Shown here: in pieces, positions 1 to 6,560 of the stretch
Layout: every line of letters starts with the position of its first letter
How positions within the stretch are numbered: position 1 is the first letter of the stretch
Source: Leptospira sp.
GTDB lineage: Bacteria; Spirochaetota; Leptospiria; Leptospirales; Leptospiraceae
Assembly: GCA_021413405.1 (NCBI GenBank)
Contig: JAIOQL010000379.1
Location: 1-9,475 of the forward strand
DNA: 9,475 bases
Reading direction: 5' to 3'
Translations under genes and position numbers: made by a program
The notes under the pieces: generated by a model
Databases searched by the model: none
Told to the model about the DNA's origin: nothing
What the model saw: only the letters and a program-made list of their open reading frames with translations

Positions 1-480
1 ACTTCCCGATCCATCCGCACTTTTCACACGAATTGCGTTTTTAACACCATCCTTTGCGGAAATTTCTATTTCTTCCTGCTTGCCTGTTCCAAGAGAATTA
101 ATCGAATCTAAAACAGAGCAATCGGCTGGATTGATACGTTCCACCAGGACATCCCAGTTGGAAGGAGTGATCCGCACGGTCAGGGAAGTATCCTCGCCTA
201 AATCGATATTAACAACATCTGTTGCCGAATTCGCAAGAAGAGTGAAATCTGAAACCTGGCTTTTTTTTTCAATTCCCTTGACCGTTCCGCAATTTGGGAC
301 TCTATTCAGAGAATTGACCGCTGCGATCTGGGCAACTGTGTCTGCATTGTCTGAAGAGGAAGAATCGGAACTGCCCCCTCCAGAACAACTAACAGAAATC
401 AGAATGGCTGGGATCAAAAGGAAAAAGATCAGAATTCTATTTCTTGGATTTCTGCTTAATTTTGTTTTTCTCGTCCACAT
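1..480 (-). CDS. Putative lipoprotein, 3' part beyond the left edge
   Basis: The reading frame from the ATG at 478-480 stays open for 160 codons to the window edge, so the gene is partial. The N-terminus has a basic n-region (residues 1-15), a hydrophobic core (16-28) and a lipobox ISVSC with the lipidated Cys at residue 32. A Gly/Ser/Asp-rich tether (33-47) follows, as expected for a spirochaetal lipoprotein. The remainder is a polar, probably beta-rich domain with two further Cys (residues 64 and 121). I recognise no family and assign no function. A Shine-Dalgarno-like AAAGG lies about 6 bases before the ATG. The start lies inside the end of panD in another reading frame (44-base overlap), which suggests co-transcription. 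The signal-peptide call is strong; the role is unknown. Confidence 0.8.
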   Translation of the reverse strand, partial: MWTRKTKLSRNPRNRILIFFLLIPAILISVSCSGGGSSDSSSSDNADTVAQIAAVNSLNRVPNCGTVKGIEKKSQVSDFTLLANSATDVVNIDLGEDTSLTVRITPSNWDVLVERINPADCSVLDSINSLGTGKQEEIEISAKDGVKNAIRVKSADGSGS

Positions 481-802
481 AAACGACCTTTGGCTGGAAA
501 TCCTTCGGGAGATTTGCTTCTTCGATTAATCCATATGCAATTATTATGATTTTGTCTCCGACGGCTCCAAGGCGGGCAGCGGCTCCATTCAGGCAGATTG
601 TTCCTGAATCACGTTTCCCTTTAATTATGTATGTTTCCAGTCTCGCCCCATTGTTTACATTGACCACGGAAACCTGTTGAAAAGGATACATCCCGGCAGA
701 ATCCACCAGATTCATATCTATAGTGAGACTTCCCTCATAATTCAGGTTAGCCTCGGTAACTGTCGCCCGATGGATCTTACCCTTACACATTGTTAGCAGC
801 AT
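437..802 (-). CDS. panD: Aspartate 1-decarboxylase proenzyme (PanD)
   Basis: PanD is a pyruvoyl enzyme that decarboxylates L-aspartate to beta-alanine for pantothenate and CoA synthesis in the cytoplasm. The 121-residue product matches the family in length and layout. The self-processing site YEGS gives cleavage between Gly24 and Ser25, at the same numbers as in the E. coli enzyme; Ser25 becomes the pyruvoyl group. Lys9, Arg54 and Tyr58, important in the active site and in processing, are all present, as are the NGAAA stretch and the VGD-IIII strand. The ATG at 800-802 was chosen because it gives the family N-terminus MxxTMxxGKIHR and has an AGG overlapping the stop codon of the upstream gene. 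It follows the Panacea-like gene by 11 bases and overlaps the downstream lipoprotein start, so the three probably form one transcript. Identity is very secure. Confidence 0.97.
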   Translation of the reverse strand: MLLTMCKGKIHRATVTEANLNYEGSLTIDMNLVDSAGMYPFQQVSVVNVNNGARLETYIIKGKRDSGTICLNGAAARLGAVGDKIIIIAYGLIEEANLPKDFQPKVVYVDEKNKIKQKSKK

Positions 803-813
803 ACTTGTTAGAC

Positions 814-1335
814 CTAATTGAATAATACTCTAAAAATCCTACCGGAGATGGTTAAAAGGCTTTTTTTCTTCAAAAAGTGAATTTTTGTATTAATTGTGTC
901 AGTGGTAATCTTAATTTCTGAAAAAAGAGGGGTAATTACATAGTTTTCATATAAATTCGGGTATTGTTTGCTCTCGTCAAAGACTCCCCGTCGAAATGCT
1001 TCGAGGACTTTCCGGATAATCCGTTTTTCGTCACGCGAAAGGAGGTCCTCAGTCTGCTTAAGATTGAATATAAGAAACCCGCTGACACCAGTTCCGTTCA
1101 ATTTGGGTTTCACATCGATGAAATTCTCATTTCTTAAATGGAGGAGGCATTCCAGAAGCTGTAGCGGCATTGGACAGTCTTCCAAATGAACATATTTCTG
1201 ATCAGTGATAATGGAACTATTGTGCTGGAAAAAGACACCATCGCAAAAATAGGCAAGTTTTGCGAGCTCTAACCGGCTTCTTCCTCCCGGTGAGTTTTGC
1301 AAAATAAAAGAAATGACAGAGGACAACTTTTCCAT
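814..1335 (-). CDS. Panacea/SocA-like (DUF4065-type) domain protein
   Basis: This 173-residue soluble protein resembles the Panacea fold, the domain found in the SocA antitoxin/proteolytic adaptor of Caulobacter and in many phage and toxin-antitoxin proteins. Visible hallmarks are an early helix followed by LELAKLAYFCD (residues 22-32), matching the family's K-LLYFAD core, then ITDQKYVHLEDCPMP (43-57), where the family usually has ITG-x-YVA-x-x-GPVP. The usual Gly-Pro is Cys-Pro here. The C-terminal third is Lys-rich with no recognisable domain. No toxin gene sits beside it, so a toxin-antitoxin role is not supported; the partner on its transcript is panD. The start at 1335 is 18 bases from the divergent lipB start and lacks a clear Shine-Dalgarno. 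A TAATAA 6 bases upstream could be a -10 element giving a very short leader. The family call is by eye. Confidence 0.6.
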   Translation of the reverse strand: MEKLSSVISFILQNSPGGRSRLELAKLAYFCDGVFFQHNSSIITDQKYVHLEDCPMPLQLLECLLHLRNENFIDVKPKLNGTGVSGFLIFNLKQTEDLLSRDEKRIIRKVLEAFRRGVFDESKQYPNLYENYVITPLFSEIKITTDTINTKIHFLKKKSLLTISGRIFRVLFN

Positions 1336-1353
1336 AGGGTTTTATTAGATCTT

Positions 1354-1986
1354 ATGAGAGTGACTGAAATCCACAGTTTTGTTCCTTATTCAAGTTACGA
1401 CCGGTTTCAAGAATCTCTTCGACAAAAAAGAAGAGAAATTCTCTTATTCCTGGAACACTCTCCCTCCATAACCGCCGGAATCAATTATAATATTCAAAAT
1501 CTTCTGGTCAGCAGGGAATTCCTCGAGAAAAAAAACATTAGCCTCTCTTTTATCAGGCGAGGTGGTGATTTTACTGCTCATGAGCCGGGACAGCTTGTTT
1601 TGTACCCTCACATCGATCTGAAAAAAAGAAATATCCCAATCTCCCGTTTTACAGAGATTTTTCTTGGATCAATGATTGACTCAATGAATAAAACATGGGG
1701 GCTCAGATTAATTCAGCGAAAAGACAAGCCGGGGCTTTATCTGGAGAAACAACCGGACAGGAAACTGGTATCCATGGGAATTTACTTTAAATCCTTCTTC
1801 ACCAGTTTCGGAGCCGCAATAAATATCCGGAATGATCTGAACACATTTCAGTTCATCAATCCGTGCGGACAGGATTCGTCAAATATGGTGTCGGTCCGGG
1901 AGCTTGGTTTGGATGATTCAAAAGAAGACGAGTTCATCCGGGAATTCAAAGGATTATTTTTGCAATATTTAGCCGTAGAAAATTAA
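1354..1986 (+). CDS. lipB: Lipoyl(octanoyl) transferase (LipB)
   Basis: LipB moves octanoate from octanoyl-acyl carrier protein to a lysine of lipoyl domains (pyruvate and 2-oxoglutarate dehydrogenases, glycine cleavage H protein) through a thioester on Cys. LipA then inserts sulphur. With the ATG at 1354 the protein has 210 residues, close to the family norm. The motif RRGGDFTAHEPGQ (residues 68-80) matches the RGG-x5-HGPGQ signature. Lys137 (RKLVSMG) aligns with the catalytic Lys135 of E. coli LipB, and Cys171 in INPCG aligns with Cys169. The frame is also open to a TTG at 1297, but that would overlap the divergent Panacea-like gene and add a non-conserved N-terminus, so I prefer 1354. No strong ribosome binding site is seen (AGGG lies 14 bases away). 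The promoter probably lies inside the divergent gene. Confidence 0.94.
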   Translation: MRVTEIHSFVPYSSYDRFQESLRQKRREILLFLEHSPSITAGINYNIQNLLVSREFLEKKNISLSFIRRGGDFTAHEPGQLVLYPHIDLKKRNIPISRFTEIFLGSMIDSMNKTWGLRLIQRKDKPGLYLEKQPDRKLVSMGIYFKSFFTSFGAAINIRNDLNTFQFINPCGQDSSNMVSVRELGLDDSKEDEFIREFKGLFLQYLAVEN

Positions 1987-2040
1987 ATTGTGATAATAGT
2001 GGTGTTGCTTGAAGAATGGGCAGAGATGCGGCGATTTTTT

Positions 2041-2155
2041 GGTGTTGAGATTCCCGACAGGCGGGAAAAAAGCTCTCTCTGGCTTGTCCAGAGGCTAAAC
2101 CCGAAAAAATTTCGTTTATTTGAGATTGCCACATCGCTACGTTCATGCCAATGAC
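2041..2155 (-). repeat. Hairpin-rich intergenic element with palindromic repeat core (copy 1)
   Basis: The 208-base gap between lipB and the hydrolase gene is dominated by small inverted repeats. The core at 2122-2155, read on the minus strand, starts GTCATT and has 7-base arms (2125-2131 and 2146-2152, one mismatch) around a 14-base loop. Next come an imperfectly spaced CGAAA/TTTCG pair (2102-2114), a perfect 6-bp stem CTCTGG/CCAGAG with a 5-base loop (2077-2093), and a perfect 6-bp stem TTCCCG/CGGGAA with a 5-base loop (2051-2067). The phrase GG(C/G)AATCTCAA occurs on the minus strand at both ends of the block. A related core occurs at 6495-6527. I read this as a dispersed palindromic repeat, not a gene. 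Strand is given for the GTCATT orientation. Confidence 0.5.
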
Positions 2156-2194
2156 AACTTTCTTCCAATTCATACAATATAGTGAGCTATCAAT

Positions 2195-2839
2195 ATGCCG
2201 GTAAAAATCGAAACATTTCCTGTTTATCCTCTCGGATGCAATTGTTCCATCATATCCTGCACTGAATCTCCGGAATGCATCGTTGTTGATCCGGGTGGAG
2301 ACGAAGAGCGAATTTTTGCATACCTGAATGCAAACGGGTTACGGGTAAAATTCATAGTCCACACTCATGCCCACTTTGATCATTGCCTGGGAACGGGAAC
2401 AATTGCAAGAGCACAAGATGGCTGCAATGTTTGCCTGCATAAGGACGATCTGTTTTTATATAACAATCTGCCAATGCAATGTAAAATGTTCGGAATCAGG
2501 TACAGCGGTCAGGAAGTTGGGATAAATCATTTTTTGGAAGACAACGAAATTCTGCAGTTTGGTGAGGGAAACAAAGTGGAAGTTTTACATACTCCGGGTC
2601 ATAGCCCCGGTTCCGTTTGCTTTACAGTGGAAACCAGGGAGGAGAAAATTCTTTTTTCCGGGGACACCTTATTTTCCGGTAGCATTGGCCGTACTGATCT
2701 TTGGGGTGGAGATCCTAACCAGATAATCCGCTCCATCAGACAAAGGCTATTTGTACTGGATGATTCCACTCTGGTTATTCCGGGACATGGAGAAGAAACG
2801 AAGATATTTAACGAAAAAAATTATAACCCTTTTTTTTGA
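2195..2839 (+). CDS. Metallo-beta-lactamase-fold hydrolase, glyoxalase II-like
   Basis: A 214-residue cytoplasmic protein with all metal-binding motifs of the MBL superfamily in order: THAHFDH (residues 57-63, supplying His58, His60, Asp62 and His63), TPGHSPGS with His136, SGDTLF with bridging Asp157, and IPGHGEET with His198. The SGSIGRTDLWGGD segment after the Asp and the overall length are typical of the short YcbL/GloC-like hydrolases related to hydroxyacylglutathione hydrolase. These lack the full C-terminal glutathione-binding domain of classical GloB. The probable reaction is hydrolysis of a thioester such as S-lactoylglutathione or a similar conjugate, but the substrate cannot be read from sequence. 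The ATG at 2195 has only a weak GTGAG upstream. The gene appears to stand alone between a repeat block and a 165-base gap, with no clear terminator after it. Confidence 0.9.
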   Translation: MPVKIETFPVYPLGCNCSIISCTESPECIVVDPGGDEERIFAYLNANGLRVKFIVHTHAHFDHCLGTGTIARAQDGCNVCLHKDDLFLYNNLPMQCKMFGIRYSGQEVGINHFLEDNEILQFGEGNKVEVLHTPGHSPGSVCFTVETREEKILFSGDTLFSGSIGRTDLWGGDPNQIIRSIRQRLFVLDDSTLVIPGHGEETKIFNEKNYNPFF

Positions 2840-3004
2840 TAAAAAATTCTCTGAGTCTCAGTGACTACATGGCCTATCCTTATCACAAAAATACAAAGCC
2901 AGAAAAAACCGTTATGATACATAAAATTGTACCAATTTGTGACTTTTTTCATAAATATATTTATTAACGTCCCTTATTCAGACCGAAAATAGATATGAGA
3001 CTTT

Positions 3005-3940
3005 ATGTTTATCCGGGCATTCATATATTTTTTGCTGCTTGTACTGTTTTGTGAAGGCATTGCAATTACCGCCATAGGCTGGTCGTTCTTTGAAACTTCC
3101 AGGTCTTCCCTTACACTTTTGAAATATACTTCTGATAATAAAGCCCGTGATATTCTTGCTGCAATTGCGCGTGTGGGGGAAACAAAAATGACCCCGGATG
3201 GAATCCAGGAGATGAATGATCTTCTGGTGCGGATAAAAAAACAGACAGAAAAGGATCTCGATAAATTCGGAATTGTAGAAATGTTTTTATTGTCTGAAAA
3301 CGGAAAGATTCTGGCGCATACTAACAAAGAAGAAATTGCAATACCTCTCAAAGAAAGACCGGTTCTGGATAAATACAATAAGCCTTTCTTTATGCGCGCT
3401 CTCCGGATGAGAAAAGGGCAGCTTCCCTATCCGCAGGATTATGGTGAGCCATGGAATGGTGACGGGACACGTTTCCAGACTTTAGTTTTGACATTGTTCC
3501 CGGATCTCAAATCGCAAACTGTTGCTATTTCAAGTCCCGTGTATCATTTAAAAAAACTGGAAACCGTTGCTTCCATGCATATGATCTATAGCAGGGGAAA
3601 CCTGCTATTTTATATGGACAGACAGAAAGAACTTCTTTTATGGCTTACCATTAATTATAGTGTAATCGGATTTATCGCAAGTGTGATCCTCGGCCTGATC
3701 TTTCTGCTCTTTTCAATTTTGACAAGAAAACAGGGAGTAAATGAAGGAAGAAAAGTTGTAGTCAAAGATGGAATGCCTTTGCCTCCTGTTGTAGAGAGAC
3801 TTCCCGTTCAAATGATAAATTCTCCGTCCGTAATTCCGACTGCAAAGGAAGAAAGCATTGCCGAAAAAATTTCGCCTGTTTCACCTTTGCCGATGACAGA
3901 GAAAAAAAACGAAGTGCTTGATGCGATCTACCTCGGATAA
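3005..3940 (+). CDS. Two-TM membrane protein with probable extracytoplasmic sensor domain
   Basis: The 311-residue product has an N-terminal membrane segment (about 4-27), a roughly 180-residue extracytoplasmic region, a second membrane segment (about 211-239) and a Pro-rich cytoplasmic tail of about 70 residues. The outer region contains a long helix (about 40-90), then a strand and turn, VEMFLLSENGKILAHTNKEE, typical of Cache/PAS-like ligand-sensing domains, and a later strand TVAISSPVYHL resembling the last strands of such folds. There is no HAMP, kinase, cyclase, phosphatase or methyl-accepting domain after the second TM, so this is a sensor-shaped protein without an output domain. Its stop codon overlaps the ATG of the STAS gene (TAATG), implying translational coupling. 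An in-frame TGA at 2996-2998 limits the start to 3005 or later. Topology is well supported; the sensor role is inferred. Confidence 0.75.
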   Translation: MFIRAFIYFLLLVLFCEGIAITAIGWSFFETSRSSLTLLKYTSDNKARDILAAIARVGETKMTPDGIQEMNDLLVRIKKQTEKDLDKFGIVEMFLLSENGKILAHTNKEEIAIPLKERPVLDKYNKPFFMRALRMRKGQLPYPQDYGEPWNGDGTRFQTLVLTLFPDLKSQTVAISSPVYHLKKLETVASMHMIYSRGNLLFYMDRQKELLLWLTINYSVIGFIASVILGLIFLLFSILTRKQGVNEGRKVVVKDGMPLPPVVERLPVQMINSPSVIPTAKEESIAEKISPVSPLPMTEKKNEVLDAIYLG

Positions 3941-4884
3941 TGTTAGACCTTCAAACAAAAGAAATTTCATCCTCAGAAAGAATCTACTCGATCGACCTTC
4001 AGGGTGTGCTGGATACCAAAAGCTCTCATGACTTTTTAAATTTTCTGCAAAACCAGATTAAAAACGGTTACCATAAATATATAATCAGGTGTGATAATCT
4101 CCTGTATGTTACGTCAGCCGGCATAGGTTGCGTTTTAAAAATCGGGAAGGAATTTCCTGAGCACGGAATCCAGACTGTTTTCATTGGCGTAAACGAGGAA
4201 ATAAAATCGGTTCTCAATTTTTTTGGAATAAGCAAACACATCCTCCACGCGGACTCAATGGAATCGGCACTGAAAATTCTAAAGGCATCTGCTAAAGGAA
4301 AAAGTGTTGAGACTCCAAAACCGAAAGAACACCACGTAGCTGTCGGATCTGTCAAAGAAGTGCAATTTTCCTTCGATAAAAAAAACGGTGGAGAGAAAGA
4401 AGAGCAGGAAGACTCACTTCCAAAACAAGAAACAGTTCCGGAGAAACCCGCAGATCCTGATGATTCCGAATCTCCTTCGATTTCTTCGAGGCTCACACAA
4501 AAAATTCGTGAGGTCAAAGAAGAACGCGATGATGTTCGCGTTGTCTACCCTGAAAAAGCGGAAATGGTGTTTGAAGATGATCTGCAATTCAAGGATGAAT
4601 TTGAAATTGTTTATGATAATTCCTATGTTGAAGAAAATCATGATTCAAAAGATCGGGACTTCGATATCGAAAACAATACCACCGGTCAAAAATCAGCTGA
4701 CGCTGAAATTTCACATGCTCCCCGGGAGCAAAATGTATCATTTATGGAAAGAATCATTGTTTGCGAATCCTGCGGATCCAGGATGCGGATCATTAAGCCC
4801 GGCAAACACCAGTGCCCGGCCTGCAAATCAATTTTCACAATGAGGCGAAGCGGTTCTGTTTCGTATCTTGAAAAGCTGATTTAG
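3940..4884 (+). CDS. STAS-domain protein with acidic linker and C-terminal zinc ribbon
   Basis: Residues 1-115 form a STAS domain of the anti-sigma-factor-antagonist type. It has a strand IYSIDLQGVLD, then NLLYVTSAGIGCVLKI, in which Ser59 occupies the usual phosphorylation position, then VFIGVNEEIKSVLNFFGI. Residues about 118-265 are a low-complexity, strongly acidic, probably disordered linker. The end holds CESCG and CPACK (Cys275, 278, 292, 295), a four-Cys zinc ribbon. In bacteria STAS proteins of this kind act in partner-switching with serine kinases and phosphatases that control sigma factors or other targets. No kinase or phosphatase gene is adjacent. The gene overlaps the sensor-like gene by one base and ends one base before the murJ start, so all three are one operon. 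Domain calls are firm; targets are unknown. Confidence 0.85.
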   Translation: MLDLQTKEISSSERIYSIDLQGVLDTKSSHDFLNFLQNQIKNGYHKYIIRCDNLLYVTSAGIGCVLKIGKEFPEHGIQTVFIGVNEEIKSVLNFFGISKHILHADSMESALKILKASAKGKSVETPKPKEHHVAVGSVKEVQFSFDKKNGGEKEEQEDSLPKQETVPEKPADPDDSESPSISSRLTQKIREVKEERDDVRVVYPEKAEMVFEDDLQFKDEFEIVYDNSYVEENHDSKDRDFDIENNTTGQKSADAEISHAPREQNVSFMERIIVCESCGSRMRIIKPGKHQCPACKSIFTMRRSGSVSYLEKLI

Positions 4885-4885
4885 T

Positions 4886-6481
4886 TTGAGTAAGCCTGAA
4901 GAAAGCAGCGCCAGCAAAAGTATCGCACTTTCATTCTATACTTTTCTTTCGAGAGTCCTCGGTCTTTTCAGGGATCATTATATGGCAGTCAGCTTTGGAA
5001 CCGGATGGATTGCATCTGCATTTTCCGTTGCATACAGGCTACCTAACATGTTTCGCAATCTTCTGGCAGAAGGGACTTTGTCCCAATCGTTCATGCCTCT
5101 TTATTCTGAATCCGGAAAGTTCAGTGAAGAAGAAGCGCAGATCATGGCAGGATCTGTGCTTTCGTTTTTATTTTTCCTTCTAACCCTGTTCGTTGCTCTT
5201 TTTCTTTTATTCGCCCCGTTCCTGCTTCCGTATCTCGTCGGCGGAACAAAAGACTATTCCGATCTCGTCATCGAATTATCCTTTATTCTTTTCTTCCTGA
5301 TAATGACCGCAAGCCTTTCGTCAATTTTCATGGCGATCTCAAATTCAAAGAACAGGTTTTTTATTCCTTCCTTGTCGCCTATCGTATTAAATTTGAGCTA
5401 CCTTTTTATTTTTATTTTTGTTTTCCGTTTTGTTGAAGGTGGCCTTGAGCGCGTAAAAGTTCTGAGTGTTGGAATCGTTTGCGGCGGGATATTGCAGTTA
5501 CTTATCCAGGTGGTCTATGTAAAAAAATTGGGCTCAATGCCCAGGATCAATTTTAACTGGAGGCATCCGGCAATTGCAAAAATTTTCAAACTGATGCTAC
5601 CCGCTGTCATCGGCGGGGGATTTTACCAGATTAGTCTTCTTGTTGATATTTTCCTTGCAAATTATATACAGAACCACAATCCGGGATTGGGTGCGGTCGT
5701 CAGTCTTGACTATTCACAAAGACTTGTGCAATTCCCGACAGGAATCATCGGAGTTGCACTTGCGACGACAACTCTCCCCGCAGTTTTGAATTCTGTCCGA
5801 AAAAATGAAACAGCTTTGGTCCCCGCCCAGTTGACAGAGGTTCTTGGTTTTTGTCTCTACCTGACCCTGCCTTCCGCACTTGGACTTGCCATCCTTGGAA
5901 AATCAATCATCGATTCAATTTACTTTGGAGGAAAATGGGATTTCAGTTCAACCGAAACTACGATCCTTCCGCTTCTTTTCTATTCACTGGCCGTCCCTTT
6001 TTTTTCGATAAACAAAGTTTTAACTTCTTCCTACTATGCATTCCAGGATACAAAGACACCGCTAAAAGTGAATTTGATTTCTTTTAGCCTGAGCATTCTA
6101 TTGAGTCTGATCCTGATGAATTTTTTGAAACACGCAGGGCTTGCGGTTTCGTCGGGGTTGGCTTCCCTTCTGACAACCACCCTGCTCATCATGCATTTTC
6201 CAAGACATGGAATCCGCATAGAATTCAGAATAATCATTGTTAAAATTTTCAGAATGGCGTTCCCGCTTCTGCTACTCAGCGCCTGGCTTGTCCTAATCCA
6301 GTTTTATCTATATAAATCTCTGCTGGACTATTTTTATTCATTCGGCCTTTCACATGCAAATGCGTCACGCGCAATCCTAAGCGTCGGAATGATCCCGGCC
6401 ATGCTGCTGTATTTTGGAACTTCCTATCTTCTGGGTCTCGATGATCTGAAGATTGTCCTGAATAAATTCCGTAGAAAATAA
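4886..6481 (+). CDS. murJ: Lipid II flippase MurJ (MviN family)
   Basis: MurJ flips lipid II across the inner membrane for peptidoglycan synthesis. The 531-residue product has the length and about 14 hydrophobic segments expected of the family. Recognisable signatures are SRVLGLFRD (residues 22-30), YRLPNMFRNLLAEGTLSQSFMP (50-71), PRINFNW (219-225), YSQRLVQFPTGIIGVALATTTLP (276-298) and the YAFQDTKTPLKV segment (384-395). Arg23, Arg29 and Arg279 correspond to the conserved cavity arginines 18, 24 and 270 of E. coli MurJ. Two other positions differ from E. coli: Ser44 where it has Asp39, and Gln282 where it has Glu273. The start is a TTG, one base after the previous stop. An in-frame TGA at 4877-4879 and the absence of another start codon before TM1 make TTG the only choice that keeps TM1. 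Last gene of the operon. Confidence 0.95.
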   Translation: MSKPEESSASKSIALSFYTFLSRVLGLFRDHYMAVSFGTGWIASAFSVAYRLPNMFRNLLAEGTLSQSFMPLYSESGKFSEEEAQIMAGSVLSFLFFLLTLFVALFLLFAPFLLPYLVGGTKDYSDLVIELSFILFFLIMTASLSSIFMAISNSKNRFFIPSLSPIVLNLSYLFIFIFVFRFVEGGLERVKVLSVGIVCGGILQLLIQVVYVKKLGSMPRINFNWRHPAIAKIFKLMLPAVIGGGFYQISLLVDIFLANYIQNHNPGLGAVVSLDYSQRLVQFPTGIIGVALATTTLPAVLNSVRKNETALVPAQLTEVLGFCLYLTLPSALGLAILGKSIIDSIYFGGKWDFSSTETTILPLLFYSLAVPFFSINKVLTSSYYAFQDTKTPLKVNLISFSLSILLSLILMNFLKHAGLAVSSGLASLLTTTLLIMHFPRHGIRIEFRIIIVKIFRMAFPLLLLSAWLVLIQFYLYKSLLDYFYSFGLSHANASRAILSVGMIPAMLLYFGTSYLLGLDDLKIVLNKFRRK

Positions 6482-6491
6482 TAATATTTAA

Positions 6492-6560
6492 TTCGTCATT
6501 CTGGCAAGTGTAACGCGACCAGAATCCTGATTAAATCAGGACCCGATGAGGATTGACGAA
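6492..6560 (+). repeat. Palindromic repeat with three nested stems (copy 2)
   Basis: This 69-base element lies between murJ and the convergent minus-strand gene and reaches into that gene. Outer arms TTCGTCA (6492-6498) and TGACGAA (6554-6560) are perfect inverted repeats. Inside are a 7-bp stem ATTCTGG/CCAGAAT (6498-6504 and 6519-6525) with a 14-base loop, and a 7-bp stem TCCTGAT/ATCAGGA (6525-6531 and 6535-6541) with a TAA loop. Folded together they make a three-way junction, although the stems share single bases (6498, 6525) at the joints. No T-tract follows either way, so I do not call it a Rho-independent terminator. The first hairpin is related to the core at 2122-2155. Confidence 0.6.

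Noticed and set aside
80..529. 149-codon open frame on the plus strand
   Set aside because: It lies antisense to panD and the lipoprotein gene, both well supported by motifs and a lipobox. Its product shows no recognisable feature.
1297..1353. Upstream TTG start for lipB
   Set aside because: It would overlap the divergent Panacea-like gene by 39 bases and add 19 residues without counterpart in LipB. The ATG at 1354 puts the catalytic Lys and Cys at nearly the family numbering.
1946..2177. Two overlapping minus-strand open frames of 64 and 75 codons
   Set aside because: They run through the hairpin repeat block and into the end of lipB; their products read as translated repeat, and neither has a ribosome binding site or family features.
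2851..2861. CTGAGTCTCAG inverted repeat after the hydrolase gene
   Set aside because: The arms leave a one-base loop and no T-tract follows, so it cannot act as an intrinsic terminator; likely chance.
2927..2961. Possible promoter for the sensor-STAS-murJ operon
   Set aside because: TTGTAC or TTGTGA with several AT-rich -10 candidates can be lined up, but none scores clearly above the AT-rich background.
6525..6541. Rho-independent terminator for murJ
   Set aside because: The 7-bp stem is perfect but half AT and has no T-run on either strand. It is better explained as part of the palindromic repeat.
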